Shown here: piece by piece, positions 46,405 to 58,234 of the stretch
Numbering within the stretch: position 1 is the stretch's first letter
Layout: every line of letters begins with the position of its first letter
Assembly: GCA_900312665.1 (NCBI GenBank)
Contig: ONZQ02000003.1
Span: 2,075,402-2,139,401 of the forward strand
Source of the DNA: Cephalotrichum gorgonifer
Taxonomy: Eukaryota > Ascomycota > Sordariomycetes > Microascales > Microascaceae
Direction of reading: 5' to 3'
Length of the DNA stretch: 64,000 nucleotides
Notes under the pieces: model-generated
Seen by the model: the letters and a program-made list of their open reading frames with translations, nothing else
The model's database searches: none
What the model was told of the DNA's origin: nothing
Program-made: the position numbers and the translations under genes

Positions 46405-46893
46405 GGGCTGAGGGTAGCGGGGGAGGGTAGCAGTGAGCGACAATGTCGATCCGGGGGTACTTCTTCTTTGTATGATATCTGCCTACTCGTGCAACTGGTA
46501 AATAACATACTTTGTGTTTGGGAAGATGCCTAGTCATTCCACCCGGGATTTGCATTCTACTGTTCTTTCAACTGCAGGAGCTTTCTTGGGGGAGGTGGGA
46601 GGTTGTATCCATACTCCCATCCACTAACACGACGCGTCGGCCTGCCCCGCTTAACACTCCGATGACAATCATTGTTTATTCGATTGGATGTCCGTCTTAT
46701 CTTTTCTCTAACAGCAGGAGCGAGCGATTTGAGTCATTCCTTGGCTGACAAAGACACCTCGGCGAGAGTATTCCCAGTGTTACTCATTTTCCGTCAAATT
46801 TCTTGTTGGTTTCGTTATCTATGACTACATTCTCTCGAGGGACATAGCTTCAAGTGCTTTGCTTTGCAGTACCTGCTCACCGTCGCCGTCACC
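46405..46893. other. Intergenic, PQ-loop 3' end to GNAT promoter
   Basis: 489 bp; no gene supported. The small ORF at 46512-46748 has no recognisable content. AT-rich stretches near 46660-46830 lie immediately upstream of the GNAT start. Confidence 0.5.
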
Positions 46894-47804
46894 ATGACTC
46901 CTCCCCGTATACCGGATTATGAGATCCGGGCAGCTCGCGAGGGAGACCTCCCCGCAATCATGGAGATAGGCAATCACTACATCCTGAACACGGTAGTACC
47001 CTAGCCTCCTTACTTCTCCGGCCAATAGGCAAAATATTTCCCTCCCCAAAATTGACGCTTTTCACTCTTCTCCTCTAGGTCCTGACCTTCGCCCTCGAGC
47101 CGCGCAAGCTAGCCGACTTCACATCCACCTACGACTCCATCGCATCCAAGGGCTTCCCCTACATCGTGGCGGCCTCGACGGGGTCGTCCTCGCCGCCGAC
47201 GATCCTCGGGTACGCCTCGGCGAGCCAGTTCCGGGCCACGCTCGGGGCGTACGAGCACACGGCGGAGATCTCGCTGTACTGCCACCCGTCCTACAAGGGG
47301 GGCGGGGTGGGTACGCGGCTCCTCGGGAATCTCCTGGGCGCGCTGCGCAACCCGTCGGCCCACGCGGGGTGTTTCCCCGGGGCAGAGCGGGGCGTGGAGC
47401 CGAGGGTGGTGAAGCAGGTGCTCGCCGTTATGGCGGTGGACGAGTTGGCGGAGGGGAACGGCTTGGGGCTAAGGGACTATTACGTGCGGAACGGGTTTGA
47501 GCCTGTAAGTCGACAAACACTCTGCCGTCCCTCTCTCTACCCCTTCCCCGGTAGGCAAGAACTGGAGGATAGAGGAGGGGGCAAAAAAAAAAAATCCCCG
47601 TACGTATAGAAAGGGAAAGGTTTTGCTGACTGTTTTCCTTTTTTGGCCCGCTTTTCAAGAGTGGGCATCTGAAACGGGTTGGGTTCAAGTTTGGTCGGTG
47701 GTATGTGTTTCTTGTTACACGGGGATTTATCAAGCCGCGTTCCCCCCCCGCTGACGTTCGAGACCCTCAGGATCGACACCATGTATCTCCAGCTGACGCT
47801 GTAG
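46894..47804 (+). CDS. GNAT-family N-acetyltransferase (phosphinothricin/bar-like)
   Basis: Four exons: 46894-46992, 47079-47504, 47660-47700, 47771-47804; 199 aa. The sequence opens MTPPRIPDYEIRAAREGDLP with a typical GNAT N-terminus (IRAAREGDLPAIMEI). The acetyl-CoA binding stretch is PSYKGGGVGTRLLGNLL (motif A, R/Q-x-x-G-x-G/A type), preceded by the beta-strand EHTAEISLYC. The C-terminal exons give GHLKRVGFKFGRW, then IDTMYLQLTL, the GxxxxxGxKFxxWxD sequence typical of the phosphinothricin acetyltransferase (Bar/PAT) subfamily. Probably acetylates a small primary amine such as an amino acid analogue in the cytosol; the natural substrate is unknown. The 41-nt third and 34-nt fourth coding exons would be missed by a simple ORF scan. 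Confidence 0.88.
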
Positions 47805-49661
47805 AGTGCTTGCATGAAGAAAAGCTGCTGCGAGGAACGTCGTCCACGCTACACGCAAGCACCGCAGTCACGACTCACCATCTCTGCGCGACATCCCCTC
47901 TCCCCTCAAATATCAACTTAATTTGTAACTATATATTAGATCTCGCTCGCCCCAAGGTTTGGTAAGCCGAGAAATCATTGTCGGTGCGTGCGTGCGTATT
48001 TGTCAGGGTGATTGATACCCGAGCACCCCCTCCCCGAACCGCGGGAAATCGTCCGAAGATGTAATAGTCTGGGACGGGCCAATGCTACCCCGGATATGTC
48101 AAGTTTTATGCGGGGGGGCCAGGGGTTGGGGGTTTGGGGGAGATTGGTTCTTTGCCAAGGGATGTCGTGTTGGACGATGTGTCTCGAGGATCCCCGAGGG
48201 GCGAACATGGGACCAAATACCTGGCCGCCGTCCTTTCTCTTTGAAGAATCAATCATTTGTTTGTTCTGTTCTGAGATGCGGGTAAATAGACAACGGATGC
48301 GAGGTGGTTGAGATCCGACGGTAGTTAGACTACATAGTGGAAAAGGGGTAAAGTAAAATCTTCATGTTTGGCCTGCTCCTCTTACATATTGAAGAGGACA
48401 ATTCCCAAACAAAAGACTCTTGTTCAATTCTTCTTCGTGCCTTCTGTTCCATCCGTGCCTCGCCTCGGCATCTTCCGAGTGGGGCCGTCGGGTACCCCGC
48501 GTGGGCGCCATTAGCGCTCGGCCCCTCAGCGCCGTCGGTTCACGGCGTCGTCGTCCCGCATGTCTCGCTCGGTACCGGGGTCCCCTGTGACAAAGGACCC
48601 GAGCTAGTGGACTGGGCTTCGAAAAAAATGAGACGCCAAGTAATATTAAACAGTCAAATCAATCTGACCCCCTGCTCTATTTTCCATGGTCGCACAGCCC
48701 CTCCCCCCCCAACTGCACAACTGCACATCCAACGCCTCAGGCGCTCGTGATCGACACTCCCTGGAACACACTTGCATTCTGCCTGCGTCTCAATACGACA
48801 CAAGTCCCGCCCGGCCCAAGCCGTTTTTGCGTCCAAATCTCCCCCTCGCTATTAGTGCCGCGCCAGAAAGGGTGATCTCGTCTCGTAAAGTGGAAGAGGG
48901 AGGGAAAGGGCAGGAAAAGTTGGGGGAGAGCAAAGAAACTTCGGGATATGTTTTTTCTTCTTTTTCTTCTCCCCTCTCGCGTAGGCAATGCCAGGCTCAA
49001 AATGACTTACATTAGACGGGTGCTCTCTGCCCGCCGTGGCAAGGGGGATCTACGAGATACACGTCTCCTCCCTCATTCCTACGGCTGCGAGCCTCATCAT
49101 CGCGTTTCGATCGCCCTGTACCTAATCTTTAATGGCGAATATACGAAAGAGAAAGTATCCTGATCTTCGGCGTCCCTGCCGCTGGGAAGAAAAGAAAGAA
49201 CATGGAAGAAGAAGGTGTGGGCGGGATGGACAATGACTACCCGCAGGCCCCCCATGGTTTGGCATGACTTCAGATCCTCTCTTCCCTTTCCCTTCTTCGC
49301 TTCCCTCCTCCTTCCCTTCCTCTCAAATTCTCCGTCATGCGTCCTTGGTGTTCTGCCTACTTTATGCGTTCTCTTCCGTTTCAATAGTTTCCGCCCGGTA
49401 ACTTACTGTCCTTACATCTGTTAGTCGTTTTTACCCTCTCACTTTCTCATTTTCTCTCTTATACTACGGAAACAGCAGGCCTCCTCCTAGTCGACGATCC
49501 TACTACCCTACTCTTCTCTTCCTTCGACTTTCGCTCTTCTTACTTTATCTTCACCAGTCCTCCCACTTCACTTCTCTCTTGTATATACGGGATATACCGA
49601 CGGGCTCACGCACCCGCGAACACAACCGCATCGCCGAGACACCGTAGAGGTCATTCCATTG
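47805..49661. other. 1.9 kb gene-poor interval
   Basis: No gene supported. Small ORFs at 47975-48311, 48364-48750 and 49215-49424 have no domains. The sequence from 49260 to 49550 is strongly pyrimidine-rich (CT and TC runs), which suits the leader and promoter of the downstream PAN-domain gene; the minus-strand ORF at 49551-50156 is its antisense shadow. Confidence 0.5.
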
Positions 49662-51036
49662 ATGCCCGGTCAACGAGCCTCCCCCGCCGCCGGCCGTTCC
49701 CTCTCCCTCTCCCACGCCCACTCCCACGCCTACGCCCACGCCCGCCGCCATCTCCCCGCGATGCGCCTGGAGCGACGCAGCAGCGCCCCCTGCCCGGGGG
49801 CGGACGGCGAGACCCTCGGCACGGGTCTCATCCTGACCGTCTCCTGCGGCAACTTCCTCCAGGGCGACGTCATCGCCACCATCGACGAGGCCACATCCTT
49901 CGGTCAGTGCGCCGACTTCTGCGGCACCTTCCACCCGCGCTGCGACGGCGTGAACTACAGCGAGCGCGACGGGTGCCGCCTCATAGGCGAGGGCGGCGCC
50001 GAGGACTCCCGCGACAGCCGCCGCGACGACTCCGCCGTGGCCCAGTACCCCACCCTGGCCGCTTCGACGTGCGTCGACGGCCAGAGGCTCCAGGCCAGCG
50101 GCTTCGAGTCCGTGTGCAGGCAGGTCATCAACGGCGGGGACATGGTGCAGAGGCACCAGATCACGTACGAGGGGTGCGCGGCCGACTGTGCGGGGACGTC
50201 CGGGTGCGTGGCCTTCTCGTACGACTCGAGCATGAGCATGGGCTTCATGAACTGCTACCTGAAGTCGGCGGTCGAGGACGGGTCCATGAGTGCGTTGGAT
50301 GGGATAGACTCGGGGGTCTTAAACTCAGGTGTAAGTTCCCCTAATTACCTCTCCTTTTTTTTTCTTTTCTTTTCGTTGGCGGCTGTTTCGTTAATCGATG
50401 ATATTTCTCTAGGCCTCTCCCTCAGCCCCGACGAACGGAGCATCTCCTCTACCCAACAGCGGAGGCTTCCTCACCATAGTCCCAGGCGGAAACGCCGCCA
50501 TCCAGCCGACCGGGGTCCCTAGCAGCAGCATCGCCGTCGCGAATCCACTGCCGTCCAGCGGCAACGGCTCCGACGACTCGTCGTCCACGGCGCCGGAGAC
50601 GGAGCCGCCCGTCGTGACGCGCGTCATCACCGTGCCCCAGGACTCGCCCTCCGGCAGCGCCGAGGCCGGGTCCTCGCAGGGGAGCGCGAGCCTCTCGTGG
50701 GTCGCCGCGCCAGTAGTGGGTGGCGTCGCGGCGATGCTGGTCATCGGCGTGCTGGTCATCATGTTCCGGAAGAAGAGGAGGAACGGCGCGAGGGGCGGCG
50801 GCGTGATGTCGTCTTCCGGGTCGGTGGGGGGCGGCGCGGGGTGGAAGTCCATGTTTACCATGTCGGGGGCTCGGGGCTCGGGGATCAACAGGGGGATGCA
50901 GAGGCTCGACGACGACTCGGAGGGATTAGGCGGGGTGCCGGTTTATGAGGTCAAGGGCGGCAAGGTGGCGCTGAGGGAGGAGTCGGGGGATGGGAAGAAC
51001 AGACCTATGACGGGTTTGTTCAGGACAAGTACATAG
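49662..51036 (+). CDS. PAN/Apple-domain single-pass membrane protein
   Basis: Two exons, 49662-50330 and 50413-51036, 430 aa from ATG at 49662. Two Cys-rich PAN/Apple-type segments are visible: SFGQCADFCGTFHPRCDGVN (with GCRLIGEG downstream) and CVDGQRLQASGFESVC through ITYEGCAADCAGTSGCVAFS and FMNCYLKSA. A Ser/Thr/Pro-rich stalk of about 95 residues follows, then one TM helix (VAAPVVGGVAAMLVIGVLVIMF) with a basic KKKRR-like stop-transfer (FRKKRRN). The tail is Gly-rich and cytosolic. Topology implies an extracellular PAN head that binds protein or carbohydrate. The N-terminus from this ATG has no clear signal peptide, while the frame stays open upstream without an ATG, so an additional 5' exon carrying the signal sequence is likely. 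Confidence 0.78.
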
Positions 51037-51475
51037 TGGACGAGGAAGAAGATTGGGGGGAAGGTGCTGGTAATATTGGTGGGCGTATTTCTTTCTCGGC
51101 CTCGGGCGGGTGCCCGGGGTCTGCTTGCGCGTTTATAATTGGGATACCCAGGGCGACTGGGATGTGGGATGGGTGGGCGATATAGGAGTTCTTCTTTTCT
51201 TTCTTGTATAGCTTTCTTATCTTCCCTCTTCTCTTTCGTCTTACCGTTTTTCTATTTCCTCACTTCGATCACTCCCTCACCCTTCTTATTTACCCTCTTC
51301 TACTTTCATATTTCAGACAACATCCTGGCGGAGGTGCATAGACAAGGAGTTTTCAATTACTACGGGCCTACCATGATCCAGATCGTGACTAGAGAAGATT
51401 TTTGCAAAAAATGTAATAAATGGAGAGAAGAGGAAGGTTTGTTGCAACAGCCCCAGACAGCTTCGTGCATCATCT
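51037..51475. other. Convergent spacer PAN gene / NLR
   Basis: 439 bp between the stop codons of the PAN gene (+) and the NLR (-). The plus ORF at 51139-51588 is not supported. Pyrimidine-rich sequence at 51190-51310 is the only notable feature. Confidence 0.5.
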
Positions 51476-54400
51476 TCACTCTCCGCTCTCCCTTTTCTTC
51501 CGCTCCTCTAGCACCTGGTTCGCCTCGTCATGCCTCCCTTGAGACTGGAGCGCCCTTGCGAGGTTGTTCATGCCACCGAGCGTGCTAGGATGGTTCTTCC
51601 CTAGACTCTTCTCCTTCAGCTCCAGTGTCTGCCGGAATATTTTCTCCGCCTCCTCGTACTTCCCCTGATTTCTGAGCGCGTACGCAAGGTTGTTCATGCT
51701 TCCAAGCGTACGGGTATGCTCCTTGCCCAGGTGCTCCTCGAATATCTTCGCCGTCCGCTTGCATATCCGCTCCGCCTCCCCGTACTTGCCCTGCTCGTTG
51801 AACATATGCGCAAGGTTGTTCATGACAGTGAGCGTCTGAGAATGCTCCTTGCCTCGCACCTTCTCTAATATCTTTAGCGTCTGCTGGTATATCTTCTCCG
51901 CCTCCTTGTACTTCCGCTGCCCGGTGAGCGCACGCGCGAGATTCTCCATGCTGGTAAGTGTTTCGGGGTGCTCCTTGCCAAGCACCTTCTCACTCAGCTC
52001 CATCGTCTCCTTATGCATCCGTCCCGACTCTTCATACTTCCCCTGTCTATTGAGCCCACGTGCGAGGTTGCTCATGCTAGTAAGTGTCTGAGGATGCTCC
52101 TTGCCTAGCACCTTCAACCTCAGCTCCAGGGTAAGTCGGTTCCGCTTCTCTGCATCTTGGTACCTCCCGAGCCGGTGATAGCCCTCGCCCATGTTATACG
52201 AGAGCTCTCCTGCGGCTTCCTTGTCGACTGTATCGTCCCAATACTCAATCACGTTCTGAGCATGGGGCAGGTACTTCATCCATATGCCTCTGTTCTCGTG
52301 CTTAGGATACGGGAATTCCTCGGCAAGTCGCTGGATTACCTTTGTAACCCATTCTTCCCACTCTCCTTTCTCCCGCAGCCAGTTTTGCATGGCTAGCCGG
52401 ACGAGACGGTGAATATCGAAGATATCTCGTTCCTGCTGCTCAGCGATGAATGTATACGCCTTCAGCGTGCCAATCGCGTCAACCACCTCTAGCTCATCCT
52501 CCCTGGGTGGCAGCAGTGATGCCGGGATGGCCTTCTGGGCAAGGAGGCACATGAACCTCAGGTATTCCGCAGCGAGTGGCGCACTCTTTAAGATTTGCTC
52601 AAAGGAGACGAGCCAGGTCGTGGCGATAGGGTTCCGGATGCCTTCGTAGCGGCCCCGGTCTTCGAAATCCTTGCTTAGCAGCTTGATCATGGTCTCGTTG
52701 CTTGCTTTGCAGAGTTCAAGATATTTCGTCGTTGATATCCTCACCTCTGCCATATACGCAGATGCCTGTTTGATGGCTAGAGGAAGATCGGCTAAGAAGT
52801 CGAGTAAGACATCCGTACCGTCGGCATCGTCCATCTGGTTTTCTTCTAACCCTTGTGCTAGGAGATCAATCGACTCAGCCCTGCTCATTTCTGTAATGGC
52901 GATAGTGCCTTGCTTCTGGATGCCGAGCCTTGTCGTGACCTGGTGATTCCGTGTCGTGAATAGAATGGAGCCCCTCCGGCTAGACGGGAGATAGGCTTTG
53001 ATGCCGTTATCCCCAAGTAGCAGCTCCGTATCGTCGGCATTGTCAACAATCAGCAGCCAATCGCCCGCACTCTCCTGGCTAAGCTTCGTCTTGACCAACG
53101 TCTTGATATCAGCATTGCCCTTATCGATCCCGTCAACGGCGATCTGCCGACCGATCTCTCGGTATGAATTCTCGAAGTTAGTAGCACTGGTGGCTGGAAC
53201 CCAGAAAACAGAGCAGTCGGGGTAGTCATCGTGGACGCGGAACGCGGCCATGAGCGCGATCTGGGTCTTTCCAATGCCGCCGAGGCCCTCGATGGCGGTC
53301 CATTGACAGCTGTCTCTATTCTTGCTGGGCGGTATCCTGCCGAGAAGCTGGTCGAGGACGGCTCCACGGCCGACGAAGCTCTCGTTTCGGTCGAGCTGGA
53401 CTACGAAAGGACGTTTCGGAGGAGCTTGGAGCTGGTCAGTACTATCGCGCGTTACCAATCCAATGAGCGCTAGACTTACCATTCTTCTGACGTTTCCTAA
53501 TGACGTTTTTCGAATCGGCGCACATCACGCGAATCCGTTCAGAGACAGTCAGGAAGGACCGGTCGTCCGGGCCCGAAAACTTGTTCAAGGTGAAATGGTC
53601 TGCCTGAAGGGCGTACCGGGGCCAACCGGGGATGTGGGCAGACTCCTCCTTTACAACCTGATGGATAGAGTGAGTTAGAGAAGGGGGATCCTCAACTTAG
53701 AAACTATCCGTAAATAACTTACCATCCCTCGGGTCATACCCCCCCACAGCCCGGCCTTCTTCCCGTAGTCGGATTCGAGGAGTTCGAAGAGACAGCATAC
53801 GGGTATGGCCAGCCTTTCCCGTAGCTGGCAGAAGATATGCACCTTATCTCTCAGGTGCTGGTCGTCTGGTTTCAGGTCGCGAACTATCCCTTTGTGAGAG
53901 CCGGCCGGGGTCATCAGCCACGCAACGAGGTCGGCCAGCCTGTGCATGGTCGTGCCCCGGAAGGGGGTTCCAAGAGCGGCGAAACCAACGGTACATTCCG
54001 GTAGGTACTTGAGATCCTCGTTGCGGTCGGCAAATAGGAGGGCCTGTCGAACGAAGGTCAGCGTGATCTCCCTCAGGCGTAGAGTATGCAGGGCTGTCAG
54101 AGGGGAGGGACGGACGTACATGAGTGATGACTAGACCGCCGAGACTATGGCCAATGAAGATGATGGGGCGGTCGCGGGTGTCCTTGCGGAAGCTATGCAG
54201 GCTATTCACTAGTTCCTCGCCGCAGAGCTCGAGGCGTGTCCTCGGGGCGTTGGCCTGCCATTTCGATTCGTAGTTGTATACCATGATTCTTGCGTTTGGC
54301 ACGATGGCGGGGAGCATATCCCTGTCTCTAAGCCAGTGTACTGTTCTCGGGCCGCCCTTGTAAGTCCAGGACGAGTCCACGTTGGCGCCAAGGCCGTGGA

Positions 54401-54853
54401 CGGCTACAATGCTATAGATTTCGATTAGAGGAGCCACTTAGTGCTAACAAAGATGGACGGAACGTACTCGACCTCAATGCTGCGGGCAGTTTCATCGGCC
54501 GTGACGGGATACAAAACCTCAATTGGCGGCCGACTAGGTTGCTCGTTGCGGCGCGTGCCTTCATGAGGACCCATCGTGTGCAACTCCCCATCCGGGCTGT
54601 CCTTCATCCTCCCATTCCCTCTCCTGTCTGGAAGGCGTTGCGCAATACCCGAGTCTGACCGTGGAACCACCTGAGCGGTAGGATACGGTTCATCAGCCCC
54701 CGGATTGCCAACAAAAACGAAGTCCAGGCCGGGCTCCACGATACTAGGATGGGTCGGCGTAGAAACTGAGGTAGGCGTCGTCTGCGGAGGGCGAGGGTCG
54801 GCACTTCTCTCCCGAGACCTGGGAAAGAACGTCTTAAAGGAAAAACGCGCCAT
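51476..54853 (-). CDS. NLR: alpha/beta-hydrolase (SesB-like) / NB-ARC / TPR
   Basis: Five exons: 54853-54468, 54411-54120, 54043-53723, 53657-53480, 53424-51476; 1041 aa in frame throughout. Residues 1-128 are disordered. A SesB-like alpha/beta hydrolase follows: IVAVHGLGA, nucleophile elbow GHSLGG (Ser about 218), LGTPFRGTT, and HFTLNKF (His about 354). NB-ARC: VGRGAVLDQLL, P-loop GLGGIGKTQ (about 439), Walker B WLLIVDNADD (about 516), and GSILFTTRN. Residues about 798-1041 hold six TPRs with a strict 42-residue period (TLTSMxNLARxLxxQGKYEEAEK, and LGKEHP at each join). This is the classic fungal effector-switch-sensor layout: a lipase-like effector, NB-ARC oligomerisation, and a fast-evolving TPR sensor. 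Role in allorecognition or cell death is inferred from relatives. Confidence 0.92.
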
Positions 54854-56053
54854 GATACTCTAAGGACGACTTGTCTACAGAACGCCCATGGGAATACTGA
54901 TACAGAGACACAGGCCAGTCCTGCGATGGCGTGAGAGAAGCGGGGTCTATGAGTGAAGATAATAAGTCGCATCGTCACAGGCACAGCCTGGTCGGTTGAC
55001 AGCTGAGAGGGAACCCATGCATGCTGAGCGCATATCATTGGTTCTAGGCACTCACTAAGCCTCCAACCTGCCATCCGATTTCGACTCTTGAACGATGGGC
55101 CGTGGCGCGATAGACAGGCGAAACTTGTCAAGCTGGCCTCTACTTGTACAGCCTAGATGAGTGCGAAGGCTCATTTCATTAATAAACGCACTTCCGAGAA
55201 AAGGCTCATACATTTTTATTGCAGACCCCAAATATCACCGCCCCTAGTATTGGAAGCCGGCGCTTATCACTTGGTAGGCAGCCCCTGTCGAGACCATGAT
55301 CGTAATCCGTACATTTCGAAGCCTGTCTTGCAGGCCGAACACGACCCGGAATGGAAGTGTAATTAATGCTATACTTGAAATGTGGAGCTGACTGGAGCCT
55401 GAAAATGGAGCCGAAACAAAACCTACCACCAAGAGTTGGCAATTAGACCGGACCGGACCGGACCCGCCATTGTGTTCTCGTCCCAACTCCCACGGTCATG
55501 TCCTTGCTGCATATATCCTGGAATTGCATATGTACTAACAACGCATGCACTACCGGAGTGGGCCATGGAAGAGTCCAAGTGCCTTCCATACTTGGACAAT
55601 GCCATTGTATGCTTCCCCACAAAGCTAGAGAGCGCAAAGTCTATTAATAAGTCGAGACAGGGTGGGGTGGTGTTTGGTGCACTCCATATTGCATTGAGAG
55701 CACAAGTAAAATCACGCCTGTGGGCCGTCATGGTGAATCATGGTGGGGCATGCCCTGCGCACGCGACTTCATTGGCCAGTTAATGCCTATTCTGCCCCTC
55801 GTCGAGTCAGCGCGGGGGTTCCAATTCAACGTGTCATACCAGCCAATGTCGACCCGTGAAGCTATCGCGCTTCTTAATTGAATCGCCCCAGGAGTGCAGG
55901 AGTATATATATCCTCTGTCACAACACCGCCTCGCTCTTCCTACCCTTGGTATCTTCGACCACTGGAGCGGCAACTATTGACCACCCAATTGCCCCCTCAA
56001 AGCCCTCCCAGACACCACTTCCCGAGATAGCCGAGGGACACGGCATCCGCACA
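54854..56053. other. Divergent promoter: NLR (-) and R3H gene (+)
   Basis: 1.2 kb between the two start codons. Small ORFs on both strands (55157-55973) are not supported. No repeat of note; AT-content is higher than in the flanking genes. Confidence 0.5.
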
Positions 56054-57297
56054 ATGGCGCCAGGAATCTACAGCGCGGTGCCTCCACCGCCCAACCTTGA
56101 CCCGGCCTCGACCCCGCTCCCATACCGCCCCGCCCGAACGAGCACCACCCCCATCGACATCGAGGCGTGGACCGTCTCCGCCCTCGCTGCCCTCTGCGTC
56201 TCGCCTGACGCCCGAGGCATCGGCTCGCCCCTGGCCATCCCCCTCGACGAGGAGCCCGCCCGCGCCGTCAAGAGCCCCCGCCGGGACGCAACTGGTGCCC
56301 TGCGGACCCAGCGCCCTCCGTCTGCGCGGGACACCCCATCGCGCCGGGAGGAGCGCCGAAAGGGGAAGGAGGGGAGCAGGCAGCGCAGGAGATGGGATAA
56401 CGGTACGTCTACAACCCCCTCCTCATGCAAATTAAAAATAAAATAAAAGGGGGAATCCCCTCCCCCCTAAATCTAAGCCTGGCGGTTGTACGTCATCACA
56501 GACCGCCTCATCGGCGTCCCCAACGCGCAGCCCCCGCAGCCGATAGACTTCCTGCCGCGAGCCACCCACCCCGTCACCAACGTCCCCTACCGCGTGGCCA
56601 AGTACTGGGACAGGGACCTCCGCCACCACATCGAGGAGAAGGCGTCGGCGCTGCAGGCGGCGCGAAAGCACCGCCAGCGCCAGGACGGGAGGGCGACGGG
56701 CCTCGGGGCAGGCGAGATGTCGCGCGACCTGCGGGAGAGCCTGAAGCGGACGCCCGTCGTCAGGACTTGGCTCAGGGAGCTGGAGCACCCGGTGAGGGCC
56801 TTTGTGAGTGAGCAGCGCGAGATGAACGCGGACGAGGGGGGAAAGGACGGTGATGAGGAGATGGAGGATGAGGTCTTGTTCACGGGGCGAAAGAAGGAGA
56901 GCGAGGCGGCGGAGAAGGAGGCGGAGAGGGCGGCGGAGAGGGAGGCCGGATGGAAGAGGGCGAGGAGAGAGATGGCCGGTGGGAGGGTGGAGGCGGGCTT
57001 GGTGTTTGAGCCGCCCAGGGATGACGAGGCTGCTGCCCTGAAGTATGTTCGGACTCCGTCGTCGGGACCCCTCCCCTTTTCCTTCTCCATTTGGGGAAAT
57101 TTATGCCTTGTGTTCATGCTAATGTTCTTACCAGGCGGTGGATCGCGCATGCCATCTCGGACTACTACGGCCTCGAGTCCAAGTCCACGACGGTGGGAAA
57201 CCCGGGCCGGAGAGTGGTGTACCTCGGCCTCAAGACTGGCAGGGATCAGACCCCGCAGTGGGCGCCGCTCCCGCGCCCGATGTGGGAGGTGTGCTGA
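56054..57297 (+). CDS. R3H-associated and R3H domain protein
   Basis: Three exons: 56054-56402, 56502-57042, 57135-57297; 350 aa. Starts MAPGIYSAVPPPPNLDP, a motif characteristic of the R3H-associated N-terminal domain, with GVPNAQPPQPIDFLPRATHP and VTNVPYRVAKYWD as further matches. Residues 200-290 form an acidic/basic coiled region. The last exon gives RRWIAHAISDYYGLESKS, containing the RxxxH signature of R3H, followed by GRRVVYLGLK. R3H domains bind single-stranded nucleic acid; members of this fungal family are likely nuclear or cytosolic RNA-binding proteins, exact role unknown. The last junction (AA|G, R3H) carries the key His, confirming the model. The N-terminal frame is open further upstream but has no Met. 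Confidence 0.86.
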
Positions 57298-58234
57298 GAG
57301 AAAAAAAAACAGGCATGACCTACCTGTTCGGAGCTCGTTACGCTGATATTAGACTTTTCCACTTACTACACAAGGGCTCTACCCGATATAGACTTCCGGG
57401 TTTGGGTATCTACTCGCTTTTCCCCTTCGCCATTCTCGATCTTATCCTTTTTTTTTGCGTCGTCATCTGCTTTGCATAAAGATAGATTGAATGCATGGGG
57501 CATACGGCATACGGTATGTTCGTATGATATCGGCGGCACTATCTCTCTCTCACGTGGCTTGGACGAACCTTTTCATATTTACTATCAGTAACGTATGCTT
57601 GGTTTTGAGTTCATGTTCATGACTCACGGGTCCTGCTACCCTCGAACCCAGGTTACCATCCTTATATTCCTGGTTAAACCACGCCCTCCACGCTGGTTGG
57701 CGAATCCGTCCATGATGGAACGAGTCTATCTGGCATGTTCCTGCCTAAGACTGAAGCTTACCCGTGCAACATCAGATGCCCCCCTTCCCCCCCCCCGTTT
57801 TTTTTTTTTGCTAGTCAACCTCGAATGGCGGCACTAGGAGAGGGAGGCGGCTTCGGTACCCCTTCATCATAGGGGCCGCCTGGTGTAGAGAACGGCATCA
57901 GGGACTCTTTCTCTGCCACTTGGGTTTGTACAGGACTATGCAGCTATACGAATATGTATTTCGGGGCCGAACTATGCTGGGCAGAGGTAGTGGCGTGGGC
58001 TTCCCCACGTCATTTTCTCGTGTCAGTCGCAAAACGTTACAGTGTTGGCGCGCCCTTTTTTGTTGTTTTTTGGATGGGGGATTCATGGGTGTGCTTTGGC
58101 GGGGACCATACGCTATGTCACTAACATGCACGGACCCTGAAGCTTGTTCAACCTTGAAAGAAAGTATAAAAAATAGGAAATAAAAGGGGGGTAAACTTTT
58201 GGGAAGGGAGTGGTGGTAAGTATCACACCCGTGT
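57298..58234. other. Intergenic
   Basis: 937 bp with no supported gene; poly-A near 57301, poly-C/poly-T junction near 57788-57809. The ORF on the plus strand at 57595-57837 has no domain. Confidence 0.5.

Noticed and set aside
57601..57680. Possible tRNA B box (cctcgaacccagg near 57650)
   Set aside because: The match is partial and no A box or cloverleaf arms could be found on either strand.
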